A stretch of 64,000 nt of DNA. It comes from Comamonadaceae bacterium. GTDB lineage: Bacteria > Pseudomonadota > Gammaproteobacteria > Burkholderiales > Burkholderiaceae_C. The stretch lies in assembly GCA_013297925.1 (NCBI GenBank), contig JAAFJC010000006.1:1-64000 (forward strand). Direction: 5' to 3'. The notes under the pieces were generated by a model, which saw nothing but the letters and a program-made list of their open reading frames with translations, was not told where the DNA came from and ran no database searches. Shown here one piece after another: positions 35,950-44,814 of the stretch (position 1 is its first letter; each line of letters opens with the position of its first letter). The position numbers and the translations under genes are program-made.

Positions 35950-37011
35950 GTGCAGGCCATGCTGTCTTGGCTTGATCCTCTAAAAATGCGCCATTGGATG
36001 CGCGCACATTATCCCGGCCTGCTGCTTTGCGTGATGATCGCGCTGGCTTCAACTTTTTTAGCCGAACACTATGGCGGGCCGCAGCTGCTCTATGCCTTGC
36101 TGATTGGCCTGAGCTTTCACTTCATGGTGAAAAACCCCCAGGTCAAACCAGGCGTAGATTTTTGTGGCCGCACCGTACTGCGCTTAGGTGTGGCGCTGCT
36201 GGGCGCACGTATCACGCTCTCGCAAGTAGCGCAGCTGGGTGTGAGCTCGGCCATTCTCATCATTTGCGCGGTGGCGCTCACGGTCGCCTTTGGTGTGCTC
36301 TTGGCCAAATGGCTGGATCGTCCGCGCGATGAAGGTTTTCTATCGGGTGGCGCCGTGGCCATCTGTGGCGCATCGGCGGCTTTGGCTGTGGCCAGCGTGC
36401 TGCCGCAAAACCCGCGCAACGAACGCTTTACCTTACTCACCGTGGTGGGCGTGACGGTGCTCTCTACACTGGCGATGATTCTTTATCCGTTTGTACTCAA
36501 GTGGCTCGCTGCCACGCCGCAGCACGCGGGGCTGTTTTTAGGCGGCACGATCCATGATGTAGCGCAGGTTGTGGCGGCAGGCATGATGCTGGGCACACAA
36601 GCGGGGGACACGGCTACCGTGGTGAAACTGTTTCGCGTGATGCTTCTGACGCCGGTGGTGGTGGTGATTGCACTTGTGTATCGCCGGCAGATGGCCGACG
36701 CTGCGGCAGCAGTGGCGGCAGATGGTGAAAGCACCAGCAAAGCGCCGGCATCGGTACCGCTGATTCCTGGCTTCCTGCTGGCCTTTATCGTATTGATGCT
36801 GCTGGCCAGCAGCCAAGTGTTTCCTAAGCCCCTTGTGGACGCGGCAAGCAATGCTTCGCGCTGGTGTTTGGTGGCGGCGATTGCAGCTGCGGGAGTTAAA
36901 ACCAGCTTTGAAGAATTGCTCAAGCTGGGCTGGCAGCCCGTTTTGATGCTGGTTGCTGAGACGGTGTTTATCGCTGCCTTTGTGGCAGCGGGGATGCTGC
37001 TGATTGCTTAA
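35950..37011 (+). CDS. YeiH/YadS-type putative sulfate exporter family permease
   Basis: 353 residues with about 9-10 membrane spans. The conserved set FCGRTVLRLGVALLGARITLSQV, LSGGAVAICGASAALAVASVLP and LGGTIHDVAQVVAAGMMLG identifies the PF03601 family of predicted anion exporters. Substrate not established. The start could be 35950 or 35959. It ends 4 bp into the convergent DUF3567 gene. Confidence 0.9.
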   Translation: MQAMLSWLDPLKMRHWMRAHYPGLLLCVMIALASTFLAEHYGGPQLLYALLIGLSFHFMVKNPQVKPGVDFCGRTVLRLGVALLGARITLSQVAQLGVSSAILIICAVALTVAFGVLLAKWLDRPRDEGFLSGGAVAICGASAALAVASVLPQNPRNERFTLLTVVGVTVLSTLAMILYPFVLKWLAATPQHAGLFLGGTIHDVAQVVAAGMMLGTQAGDTATVVKLFRVMLLTPVVVVIALVYRRQMADAAAAVAADGESTSKAPASVPLIPGFLLAFIVLMLLASSQVFPKPLVDAASNASRWCLVAAIAAAGVKTSFEELLKLGWQPVLMLVAETVFIAAFVAAGMLLIA

Positions 37012-37361
37012 TGTAGAACGACGGGGTTTTGCGCCAGCTGGGCATAGCGCTCCAGAGTCTCTTCTACTTCATCTTGCGTGGGCGTTTTCACTTGCCAAGC
37101 GCTGATCTGTTGCTGAAAAAGCTCAGCCCATGAGCCGTCCAGATACACCTCCTTGCCCGAGCGTTTGTCCACAATCTCAAAGCCATGGCGAGCCAGACGG
37201 TATTGCGGCAAGGCGTGCTCGTGATTGGAAGTTTGCTCCATGCCATCCAAAGAAATACCTTGCATAGCTACCTGCACAGCATCCTGCGCTTCTGAGTGAA
37301 GCTGCGGCTCGGCCTGAAGGTGCACCACCACGAAGGAATCGGAGTCGTAGAGCATTTGCAT
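37008..37361 (-). CDS. DUF3567 family protein
   Basis: 117 residues. MQMLYDSDSFVVVHLQAEPQ, then RHGFEIVDKRSGKEVYLDGSWAELFQ and TPTQDEVEETLERYAQ are the fixed landmarks of this betaproteobacterial family. Function unknown. It is a good marker for Burkholderiales. It ends 4 bp into the convergent YeiH gene. Confidence 0.9.
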   Translation of the reverse strand: MQMLYDSDSFVVVHLQAEPQLHSEAQDAVQVAMQGISLDGMEQTSNHEHALPQYRLARHGFEIVDKRSGKEVYLDGSWAELFQQQISAWQVKTPTQDEVEETLERYAQLAQNPVVLH

Positions 37362-37483
37362 GGAGGTGTTGCTTTCTGGGCTATAAGTTTGCTGCGTTTA
37401 CTGTAGCAGCATATCTATGAACGCATCCAAGTATTTCAAGGACATGGGTATAAGCCCCTAAATTTAAGCTTCATTTGTAACGC

Positions 37484-38602
37484 TCAGGGCAACTTGCGCA
37501 GCACCAAATCGGTGAAATCTTGATCCGGCGCAGTCGCTGAGCTTTGGCGAATACGAATCGGCAGATAGCCCAGTTGGGGCGAGAGCCAGAGTTCCAAACG
37601 TTGATCAAATTCATTGCGTGGTGCTCGGCTCAACTTCAAAGCTTGCATGTTGGCTGCGGGCACGTTGATTGATTCAGTACCATGCAGTTGGAACTCCCAG
37701 AAATCAGCACTTTCAAGCCCCGCGACTGGCATCTTGATGCTGCCCAACTTAGGTAAGCTGACCAAATTGCCACGAATAATGCCAGCCAGCTGAATCAATG
37801 CACTTAATCTATCCTGCGTACCCACATACAACACATCGTCTGGTTTGTTGTTACTGAATTGAATTCGCTGGATGTCATAGCGAAAATGCGTCGCTTGTTC
37901 ACTGCGTCCAGTGCGAGCGCTGCTGTAGCGTTCAGGAGTGATGCCTTGCGCAGAAATCGTGCCTTCGCTCTTTTCCCTGCGACTTAACAACACCAATGTG
38001 GCGGCTTCCAAACTCAGCTCATAGCGACTACCGTCACTCCTCCAGATCAGGACTGCACTACCAGCGTTGGCGCTGCCTTTGTTCATAAAAGTGCCGTCAA
38101 ATTGCAGTCTGGCATTGGCCGGATAGATCATTTTCGGCTCGGTAGATCCCCCAGAAGTTGATGCGCTCTGCGTTCCATTGGCTTCAATACTCAACTCACT
38201 AACCGCTATAGTTTTAGTAGCTAATTGCGCACGCTCTACGCCAGAAGATGCTTGATTCGGTTCAATACTCTGAGATTTTTCGACCAGTGCAGGGGCGTCG
38301 TCGCTCAGTGATTGCTCAGGCGTTGAAACAGATTGAGCATTCTGGGCCCGAGGTGCTTTTTGCTGGGGTAGAAGGGGCAGTTTCGCTGGCTCTGCAGCTG
38401 GCAGCTGAAGCGGCGCGGGAACAGGCTCTATCATCCGGATGCGCAGTGGCATCGTACTTGCTGGGCCATGAAAGCTAAAGACAAAATGATTCTTTGCCAA
38501 CATCAAAGCCATCGCATGCGCCAAAAGAGCCGCCAACAGCGCACATGCCAAGCCACGCCAAGGCCAAGCCGAAGCATCCGTTGGCATGGCCATCGTATTC
38601 AC
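37484..38602 (-). CDS. DUF3108 domain protein, membrane-anchored
   Basis: 372 residues. An N-terminal membrane span (GLACALLAALLAHAMALML), a proline-rich linker, then the DUF3108 domain: YPANARLQFDGTFMNKGSA, SDGSRYELSLEAATLVLLSRRE, and FDQRLELWLSPQLGYLPIRIRQS. Family members are periplasmic and of unknown role. A degenerate repeat copy lies in the linker (GVERAQLATKTIAV). The start overlaps the IclR gene stop by 4 bp, so the two are coupled. Confidence 0.88.
   Translation of the reverse strand: MNTMAMPTDASAWPWRGLACALLAALLAHAMALMLAKNHFVFSFHGPASTMPLRIRMIEPVPAPLQLPAAEPAKLPLLPQQKAPRAQNAQSVSTPEQSLSDDAPALVEKSQSIEPNQASSGVERAQLATKTIAVSELSIEANGTQSASTSGGSTEPKMIYPANARLQFDGTFMNKGSANAGSAVLIWRSDGSRYELSLEAATLVLLSRREKSEGTISAQGITPERYSSARTGRSEQATHFRYDIQRIQFSNNKPDDVLYVGTQDRLSALIQLAGIIRGNLVSLPKLGSIKMPVAGLESADFWEFQLHGTESINVPAANMQALKLSRAPRNEFDQRLELWLSPQLGYLPIRIRQSSATAPDQDFTDLVLRKLP
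38205..38243 (+). repeat. Interspersed repeat, degenerate copy in the DUF3108 gene
   Basis: GCTATAGTTTTAGTAGC, then ATTGCGCACGCTCTACGCCAGA. It is antisense to the gene and read there as SGVERAQLATKTIA, close to the dapF copy peptide. Confidence 0.6.
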
Positions 38603-39405
38603 TGTTTACTACCCAGTTCACTACTGAGTTGCGCGCTGAATTGGCGTAAAGCTTTGGCTACACGGCCTTTGTATTCGGCATCAAAGCTCGCGCTTGACCC
38701 GAGCGAAACGAGACTCAAGCAAATCCGCTCCCCCGCATCCCACACGGGTGCGGCCAAGCCGCTGATGCCGGGCAGCAAGGTATCAACCACGCGGCCGAGG
38801 CCTTGCTTGCGCGTCTCTTCCAAAATGATCTGCGCTTCGCTGGGATTGCGCGGCATGCCCGTGCGAACGGCTTTGCCCAGTTGCGCCATCTCCGCTTTGA
38901 GCAAGGGCTGCACCAGCGCACTCGGCGCAAACGCGGCAAAGCAGCGCCCCGTGGCCGAGCCGAGCAGCGGCATCACATCTCCCAAGCGCAGATTCACTGT
39001 GACGGCTCGGGCAGGCTCTTGCCAATGCACGATCACCGGGCCGTGGTTGCCCCACACCGCAATCGCCACGGTATGGCCAATTTGATCCATCAAAGCATCC
39101 ATACGCGAGCGCGCCAGCGCCACGGCATCGAGCCGCGAAAGCGTGGCTAGGCCAAGCTTCAAAGCAGCAGGGCCCAAGTCATAGCGCGTGCTGCTGCCAT
39201 CTTGCTGCACCAGCCCGAGCCTCTGGTAACTCACCAAATAGCGATGCGCCTTGGCCGGGCTCATGCCAGCGGCTTGCGCCAAATCGCGCAGCATCATCGC
39301 GCCGGGAGCCTGCGTGAGCGCATCCAGCAAGGCAAAGCCCACCTCGACCGATTGAATGCCGGCTTGGGATTTCGGGACAGCGACAAGTGCTTTTTTGGTA
39401 GGCAT
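38599..39405 (-). CDS. IclR family transcriptional regulator
   Basis: 268 residues. N-terminal winged helix (MLRDLAQAAGMSPAKAHRYLVSYQRLGLVQ) and a C-terminal effector domain ending LSLVSLGSSASFDAEYKGRVAKAL. It is divergent from the fumarylacetoacetase-family gene, with a 38-bp palindrome between them, so it probably represses that gene and its own. The arrangement resembles HmgR-type control of homogentisate degradation (inference). The start at 39405 is chosen; an ATG at 39417 is in frame. Confidence 0.9.
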   Translation of the reverse strand: MPTKKALVAVPKSQAGIQSVEVGFALLDALTQAPGAMMLRDLAQAAGMSPAKAHRYLVSYQRLGLVQQDGSSTRYDLGPAALKLGLATLSRLDAVALARSRMDALMDQIGHTVAIAVWGNHGPVIVHWQEPARAVTVNLRLGDVMPLLGSATGRCFAAFAPSALVQPLLKAEMAQLGKAVRTGMPRNPSEAQIILEETRKQGLGRVVDTLLPGISGLAAPVWDAGERICLSLVSLGSSASFDAEYKGRVAKALRQFSAQLSSELGSKQ

Positions 39406-39427
39406 GATGAGAAGCAAGACAGGCTAG

Positions 39428-39465
39428 AATTACGATATAGTAAACGCGTTTACCTTATCGTAATT
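39428..39465. promoter_or_regulatory. Palindromic operator between the IclR and FAH genes
   Basis: A 38-bp near-perfect palindrome: AATTACGATA (39428-39437) and TATCGTAATT (39456-39465) flank the perfect 14-bp core GTAAACGCGTTTAC (39440-39453), all sharing one centre. Two of 19 base pairs mismatch. It lies 22 bp from the IclR start and 44 bp from the FAH start. Likely the IclR-type binding site. Confidence 0.85.
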
Positions 39466-39509
39466 TCGCATTCACTTATTCGCTCCACTGATTCGCAAGA
39501 AAGATTCCC

Positions 39510-40517
39510 ATGAAACTCGCCACCCTCAAAGACGGCAGCCGCGATGGCGCATTGGTCGTCGTCTCGCGTGATCTGTCTACCGCACATTATGCAACCGGCA
39601 TCGCCGCCAAGATGCAACAGGTCTTGGACGATTGGAATTTCATCAGCCCGCAATTGCAGGATTTGTACGACACGCTGAACAATGGCAAAGCCCGCCACGC
39701 CTTCCCCTTCGATCCCAAGCAATGCATGGCGCCCCTGCCCCGCGCTTACCAATGGGCAGACGGCAGCGCCTATATCAACCATGTGGAGCTTGTGCGTTTG
39801 GCACGCGGCAGTGAAGTGCCGGCCAACTATTACACCGAGCCACTGATGTATCAAGGTGGCAGCGATGATTTCCTCGGGCCCTACGATGTATCGACTGTGC
39901 CGAGCGAAGATTTCGGGATTGATTTTGAAGCCGAAGTGGCCGTGATCACCGGCGACGTGAAAATGGGCAGCACACCTGAGCAAGCGCTCGAAGGCGTGCG
40001 CCTGCTCATGATCGCCAACGATTGGAGTCTGCGCAACCTCATCCCCGACGAACTCGCCAAAAGCTTCGGCTTCTTCCAAAGCAAGCCCGCCACCGCATTC
40101 AGCCCGGTCGCGGTCACACCCGATGAAGTGGGCGATGCATGGAACGGCGGCAAACTCAGCCTCACCATTCAAAGCCAATGGAATGGCCGCACGGTAGGCA
40201 TGTGCGATGCCGGCCAAGAGATGACCTTCCATTTCGGCCAACTGATTGCCCACATCTGCAAGACGCGCAACGTGCGCGCTGGCAGCATCGTCGGTTCAGG
40301 CACCGTGAGCAACCGCGCGATCGAGAAAGACGGCAAAAAGGAATGGGTTAAAGGCTATAGCTGCATCGCTGAGAAACGTGCGATTGAAACCATTCTCGAC
40401 GGCAAGCCATCCACGGCTTACATGAAATTTGGCGACACGATCCGCATTGAGATGAAGGGCAAGGATGGGCAGAGCGTGTTTGGGGCGATTGAACAGAAAG
40501 TCGTGCAACTCGCTTAA
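39510..40517 (+). CDS. Fumarylacetoacetate hydrolase family protein
   Basis: 335 residues. The FAH fold metal site is indicated by DFEAEVAVITGDV, LMIANDWSLRNLIPDE and FGFFQSKPATAFSPVAVTP, and GSGTVSN lies near the C-terminus. The family hydrolyses carbon-carbon bonds in 1,3-dicarbonyl acids. Closest known context is the last step of tyrosine degradation via homogentisate, but no maiA or hmgA neighbour is present here, so the substrate is uncertain. Confidence 0.88.
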   Translation: MKLATLKDGSRDGALVVVSRDLSTAHYATGIAAKMQQVLDDWNFISPQLQDLYDTLNNGKARHAFPFDPKQCMAPLPRAYQWADGSAYINHVELVRLARGSEVPANYYTEPLMYQGGSDDFLGPYDVSTVPSEDFGIDFEAEVAVITGDVKMGSTPEQALEGVRLLMIANDWSLRNLIPDELAKSFGFFQSKPATAFSPVAVTPDEVGDAWNGGKLSLTIQSQWNGRTVGMCDAGQEMTFHFGQLIAHICKTRNVRAGSIVGSGTVSNRAIEKDGKKEWVKGYSCIAEKRAIETILDGKPSTAYMKFGDTIRIEMKGKDGQSVFGAIEQKVVQLA

Positions 40518-40533
40518 GGAGACACGCTCAGCG

Positions 40534-41571
40534 TTAGTGCAGCCATTGCTCCGCTGCCAAGCGATTCCACGCAGCCTGAACATGCTCCGGCTGCATGAGT
40601 GCGCGTTTCCGCTCACTCCACGCACTGATTCGTGCCAATGCCTCATCGGACGATCTCGCGCCTTCTTGCTGCACCCAATGCACTGTTGCTAAAAGCTCCA
40701 TGCCATAAGGTGACTGAAACCCATCAATCAAACGTTGCACCCGAGCTAAGCGGCCTTGAAGCACTTCATCACCAGACTGTGCAATGTAATCTTGCGCTTC
40801 TGCCAAAGCCTCAGCAACAGGCTCTATTTCTGGCTCAACATTGCCATCACCTAAGCCCACGATGAAATGGCCTTCCATGCGGTTGAGCGCATGACGGAGC
40901 TGCTCGCTGTAAGGGCCGTAATGGTGCTTTTCAAATGTCAGTTGCAAAGGCTGGCCAGCTGCTTGTAAAAAGTAGCCCAGCTTTTGCACTTCGATTTTGC
41001 TTAAACCGTAGTCCAGCTCACGGTACAACTCAATCGCCTTGAGCATGGCTGCGCGCCCGGCTGTCATGCGAGGGCGTTCGGTGCGCACTTCCATCGCCTT
41101 CGCAGCGGGCGCATCCCCTGGCTCAAATAAACGGAGCTCTACATCGGGCAGCGCGGCGAAGGCTTGCTCAATCATCGGACGCACATCCACCCAATCTAAG
41201 CCACCATTGCCACAGCCCAAGGGCGGCATCGCCAAAGACTTGATCCCCAATTTTGGAATCACGGCCACCAGATCTATCAAGCCATCGCGGATGTAGTCCA
41301 AGCGCGAATTGCCTCGCCAATGATCTTTCGTGGGGAAGTTGATGATGTAGTGCGGCTGTGCATAAGCCCCTGCATCAAACACCATCATTTTCCCCGGCCG
41401 TACTTGCTTTGCATCACAAGCTGCTTTGTAAGCGATGAAGTTCTCCGGCCACTTGTTTTTAAACTGCAGCGCAATACCCTTGCCCATCACGCCGACGCAG
41501 TTCACCGTGTTGACAATAGCGTCAACATCGTCCTGCTTGAGCAGATCGCCTTGAGTGATGATAGTAGTCAT
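40534..41571 (-). CDS. darG: DarG-like macro-domain antitoxin
   Basis: 345 residues. The macro domain (residues 1-150) has QGDLLKQDDVDAIVNTVNCVGVMGKGIALQF, YIINFPTKDHWRGNS and MPPLGCGNGGLDW, all of the DarG type. The C-terminal 190 residues form the DarG tail that contacts DarT (KIEVQKLGYFLQAAGQPLQLTF; HHYGPYSEQLRHALNRMEGHF). DarG removes ADP-ribose from thymidine in DNA and also inhibits DarT. It lies 34 bp downstream of the darT stop. Confidence 0.93.
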   Translation of the reverse strand: MTTIITQGDLLKQDDVDAIVNTVNCVGVMGKGIALQFKNKWPENFIAYKAACDAKQVRPGKMMVFDAGAYAQPHYIINFPTKDHWRGNSRLDYIRDGLIDLVAVIPKLGIKSLAMPPLGCGNGGLDWVDVRPMIEQAFAALPDVELRLFEPGDAPAAKAMEVRTERPRMTAGRAAMLKAIELYRELDYGLSKIEVQKLGYFLQAAGQPLQLTFEKHHYGPYSEQLRHALNRMEGHFIVGLGDGNVEPEIEPVAEALAEAQDYIAQSGDEVLQGRLARVQRLIDGFQSPYGMELLATVHWVQQEGARSSDEALARISAWSERKRALMQPEHVQAAWNRLAAEQWLH

Positions 41572-41605
41572 GAAATCAAATGAAGCGCAAAAAAGTTGCT
41601 GACAG

Positions 41606-42313
41606 CTATTGGCCTAAAAAATACCATTGCGGACAAACTTCGACGTGCAATCGTACACCCGCAGCCACCAAGATGTCACGCACCCGATGAGCGGCAGCCT
41701 CCGTGCATACCCCAATGCGAGTAAAACAATGGAGCGGGACCGCCGTATGGGTCAAAAACTCTGCTTGCCGCCGCTCCATCCGATCTACATAGCGAAGGTC
41801 ATCGCGCCGGTTCTGAAAATACTTACAAAATCCATCGAGCTGGGGTGTCTCATGCAGCAGATCCCATGCCACAGCACTCAAATGTCGCACATCGGTGTAA
41901 GCCTTGCTGTAGTCCAGCGTGGCATTGCGATCAAAAATCACATGCGCTTGGCCTGAAGTCAGCACATTTGCCACAGTCGTCTCAAAGTGGACAATCTCAT
42001 CTTGCTTAAAGGCGCAGCCAGCGACTTTGCCGCCATGAATTGCCATCAGCATCGGCGAGCGTGGCGCAAAATAAAACGGCACATAGTCGTGGAGCTGACC
42101 GCCCGGCGGATTAGGCATCAGCTTGCGAGAGCGAGATCCCTGCGCGCCCGCATGCGCTATGTTGGCATATGCAGCGCCTTCACGCTGCGCCACATTTTTG
42201 GCCAATAGCGCACCGCGCCGCATGATTGAGGGCAGATTCTCAATGGCCGTGATATGAAACAGCCTAATCTGCTCAGGCGCGGGTGCTAGGCGTTGGGGTG
42301 TTTGGGTGACCAT
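41606..42313 (-). CDS. darT: DarT-like DNA ADP-ribosyltransferase toxin
   Basis: 235 residues of the DUF4433/DarT fold: FHITAIENLPSIMRRGALLA, PPGGQLHDYVPFYFAPRSPMLMAIHGG and the catalytic-Glu region RMERRQAEFLTHTAVPL. It ADP-ribosylates thymidines of single-stranded DNA; in several species the pair acts in phage defence by abortive infection. The ATG at 42313 starts right after an hsdS remnant; a longer open frame to 42676 is not conserved. The RBS is weak. Confidence 0.93.
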   Translation of the reverse strand: MVTQTPQRLAPAPEQIRLFHITAIENLPSIMRRGALLAKNVAQREGAAYANIAHAGAQGSRSRKLMPNPPGGQLHDYVPFYFAPRSPMLMAIHGGKVAGCAFKQDEIVHFETTVANVLTSGQAHVIFDRNATLDYSKAYTDVRHLSAVAWDLLHETPQLDGFCKYFQNRRDDLRYVDRMERRQAEFLTHTAVPLHCFTRIGVCTEAAAHRVRDILVAAGVRLHVEVCPQWYFLGQ

Positions 42314-42330
42314 GCCTGTATTGTGAGCCT

Positions 42331-42486
42331 TCAAGCAACTTGCGAAACCAGAACCTGCGCGAGCTGCGCTTGGATTTGGGAGGATTTGGCCAGGCGAGAG
42401 CTCAATGCGGCGCAGAGCTGGCGCAGCTCGGTGACGCGGGAGACGATGCGGCGTTGTTCGGCGAGGGGAGGTAATTGCTTGGCCAT
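42331..42486 (-). pseudogene. Remnant of a type I restriction specificity subunit (hsdS 3' end)
   Basis: 51 codons translating to MAKQLPPLAEQRRIVSRVTE followed by LRQLCAALSSRLAKSSQIQA. PPLAEQRRIVxRVxELxxLC is the hallmark of the C-terminal helical region of HsdS proteins. An in-frame TAG lies two codons before the ATG, so no upstream continuation exists. It is the last part of a specificity subunit whose main body is gone. Confidence 0.8.
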
Positions 42487-42489
42487 CTT

Positions 42490-42564
42490 CTAGCCCGCCC
42501 GAGCCAACGCGGGGGAAATCATCTTTTCGCAGATATCGGCTTCTGAGAGCAGCGGCAGAAGCAT
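42490..42564 (-). pseudogene. Remnant resembling the N-terminus of type I restriction subunit HsdR
   Basis: 24 codons and a stop: MLLPLLSEADICEKMISPAL then ARAG. The phrase SEADICEKMISPALARAG resembles the start of EcoKI-like HsdR proteins. The fragment abuts the hsdS remnant, so a deletion probably joined hsdR codons to the hsdS end. This is a resemblance from memory of the family, not a search result. Confidence 0.55.
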
Positions 42565-42637
42565 GGTGAGCTGACAGTAACAAACTCAAGCCGCATCGCT
42601 GAGCAGAGAGGCTTCTTAATCTGGGACAATACTTTTC

Positions 42638-43552
42638 ATGAAAAAACACGATGTCGCCGGCAAGAAACCTGCGCAAGGCGCTCCTAAAAAAGGAGCATTA
42701 TCTGCTGCAGAGCAACTGGGCTTGCGCGAAGGGCAGAGTTTGGAGTTGCTGAAGGCTCTGCACATTCTCACGCGCGAAGGGGCGATCAATCAGGATTCTC
42801 GGCGCAAGCTCAAGCAAGTCAATCATTTGCTGCAATTCATTGAGCCGCTGCTGGCGAAAGTGCGTGATGCTAAGGGCTCGGTGACGCTGGTGGATCATGG
42901 GGCGGGCAAGTCGTATTTGGGGTTTATGTTGTATGACTTGTTTTTTAAATCGACCCAAGATCAAAGCGCGGGCAAAGTGATTGGCGTGGAGGTGCGCGAT
43001 GAGCTGGTGCTGCGCTCGCGGGAGTTGGCGGCGCAGTTTGGCTTCAAAGGCATGGAGTTTTTGAATCTCTCGGTGGCGGCCTCGAACGCGGCGCTGCCAG
43101 CCAGCATTGACATCGTGACAGCGCTGCATGCCTGTGATACAGCCACCGATGATGCGATGGCCTTTGCACTCTCGCATCACGCGCAGCATCTGGTGCTCGT
43201 GCCTTGCTGCCAAGCGGAGGTGGCAGGCGCGCTGAAGGCTGGTAAATCAAGTGCTTTGCAAAACAATCCTCTCGTGGAGCTCTGGCGCAGGCCGCTACAT
43301 ACGCGCGAGTTTGGCTCGCAGCTGACCAATGTGCTGCGCTGCTTGCAACTGGAGGCGCATGGCTATGAGGTGACGGTCACCGAGCTGGTGGGCTGGGAGC
43401 ATTCGATGAAGAATGAGCTCATCGTTGCCTCAAAAGGCAAGCCACATTCAAAGGCGAGTGGCCAGCGCTTATCTGCCATGCTTGATCAACTCGGGTTGAA
43501 CGAGATGCGCTCGCGCTTTTTCACACCGCTCCTCGAAAAAGAAGCCGTATGA
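42638..43552 (+). CDS. Class I SAM methyltransferase (Methyltransf_32 type)
   Basis: 304 residues. A lysine/alanine-rich start, then VDHGAGKSYLGFMLYDLFF (SAM-binding glycine motif), VIGVEVRDELVLRSRELA, and IVTALHACDTATDDAMAFALSHHAQHLVLVPCCQAEV (in part: LHACDTATDDA; VPCCQAEV). The C-terminal half continues to VGWEHSMKNELIVA. The substrate is not known. The gene overlaps the next by 4 bp (ATGA). Confidence 0.88.
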   Translation: MKKHDVAGKKPAQGAPKKGALSAAEQLGLREGQSLELLKALHILTREGAINQDSRRKLKQVNHLLQFIEPLLAKVRDAKGSVTLVDHGAGKSYLGFMLYDLFFKSTQDQSAGKVIGVEVRDELVLRSRELAAQFGFKGMEFLNLSVAASNAALPASIDIVTALHACDTATDDAMAFALSHHAQHLVLVPCCQAEVAGALKAGKSSALQNNPLVELWRRPLHTREFGSQLTNVLRCLQLEAHGYEVTVTELVGWEHSMKNELIVASKGKPHSKASGQRLSAMLDQLGLNEMRSRFFTPLLEKEAV

Positions 43553-44814
43553 AAACAGCAGCGGTGATCGGCGGCGGGCCCGCGGGCTTGATGGCTGCGG
43601 AGGAGCTGGCGCTCGCGGGCGTGCAGGTGGATGTGTACGACGCGATGCCTTCGGTGGGACGCAAATTCTTGCTCGCGGGCATTGGTGGGCTCAACATCAC
43701 GCATGCTGAGCCGCTTGATCAGTTCACTTCTCGCTATGGTTCTCGCTCGCCACAAGTAACCCATTGGCTAGAGGTATTAAGCCCCAGCGCTTTGCGCGAT
43801 TGGGTGCAGGGCCTGGGAATTGAAACTTTTGTTGGTACATCGCAGCGCGTGTTCCCAGCAGAGATGAAGGCCGCACCGCTGCTGCGCGCATGGCTGCATC
43901 GCTTGCGCGGCCAAGGTGTGCGTTTTCATGCAAGGCATCGATGGCTGGGCTGGGCGGAGGATGGTTCTCTGCGTTTCTCTGCACCTGCAGGCGAGTTAGC
44001 TGCGCGATCTGATGCGACAGTTTTAGCGCTCGGCGGCGCAAGCTGGAAGAAGCTGGGCTCAGACGGCGCTTGGCTGCCTTGGCTTCGCGATGCTGGCGTG
44101 CAAGTGAATGATTTGCAGCCATCGAATTGTGGCTTTGATTTGGAGAAGCCCTGGAGCGAGCATCTGCGTGCGCAGTTTGCGGGACAACCGGTGAAGCCCG
44201 TCGCACTGAGCTTCAAAGATTCACGAGGCAACGCATTGCGCAAACAAGGCGAATTCGTCATCACCGAAACAGGCGTCGAAGGCAGTTTGGTGTACGCCGC
44301 TTCCAGCCTGATCCGCGACGAGATCGCAGGCAAAGGCCAAGCCACAATTCATCTCGATCTACTGCCTGCATTCAGCGCAGAAAAAGTGCAAACAGAAGTG
44401 AGCCATCCGCGCGGCAGCAAATCGCTTTCTGCGCACTTGAAGAGCCGCTTGAATCTCCACGGCCTCAAATCGGCTTTGCTTTACGAAGTCCTCAGCAAAG
44501 AGCAAATGCACGACATGCCCCTGCTGGCGCAAACCATCAAAGCCCTACCACTCACCTTCAAAGCACCACGCCCCATTGATGAAGCCATCAGCAGCGCAGG
44601 CGGCGTGGCGCTGGAAGCGATGAATGATCAACTCATGCTCAGCAAAAAGCCCGGCACATTCTGCGCCGGCGAAATGCTCGATTGGGAAGCGCCCACAGGC
44701 GGATATCTGCTCACTGCTTGCTGGGCTTCCGGCCGTCAGGCCGGTCGTGGAGCTGCCGAGTGGCTGGGCGTGGCGCGGCAGCTTGGCTCAGCGCAAGTGC
44801 ATGAGCCTGGCTAG
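43549..44814 (+). CDS. TIGR03862/BaiN-like FAD-dependent flavoprotein
   Basis: 421 residues. AAVIGGGPAGLMAAEELALAG is the FAD dinucleotide-binding motif; GRKFLLAGIGGLNITHAEPL is a family landmark; ATVLALGGASWKKLGSDGAW and GTFCAGEMLDWEAPTGGYLL follow. Family members are related to HI0933-type oxidoreductases; the substrate is unknown. It is translationally coupled to the methyltransferase gene. Confidence 0.88.
   Translation: MKTAAVIGGGPAGLMAAEELALAGVQVDVYDAMPSVGRKFLLAGIGGLNITHAEPLDQFTSRYGSRSPQVTHWLEVLSPSALRDWVQGLGIETFVGTSQRVFPAEMKAAPLLRAWLHRLRGQGVRFHARHRWLGWAEDGSLRFSAPAGELAARSDATVLALGGASWKKLGSDGAWLPWLRDAGVQVNDLQPSNCGFDLEKPWSEHLRAQFAGQPVKPVALSFKDSRGNALRKQGEFVITETGVEGSLVYAASSLIRDEIAGKGQATIHLDLLPAFSAEKVQTEVSHPRGSKSLSAHLKSRLNLHGLKSALLYEVLSKEQMHDMPLLAQTIKALPLTFKAPRPIDEAISSAGGVALEAMNDQLMLSKKPGTFCAGEMLDWEAPTGGYLLTACWASGRQAGRGAAEWLGVARQLGSAQVHEPG

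Noticed and set aside
39450-40253. 267-codon minus-strand frame over the FAH gene
   Set aside because: Antisense to the FAH frame and overlapping the operator region; no family resemblance.
42314-42676. Upstream extension of the DarT frame by 121 codons
   Set aside because: It overlaps the hsdS and hsdR remnants in another frame, is Arg-rich and is not like DarT N-termini.
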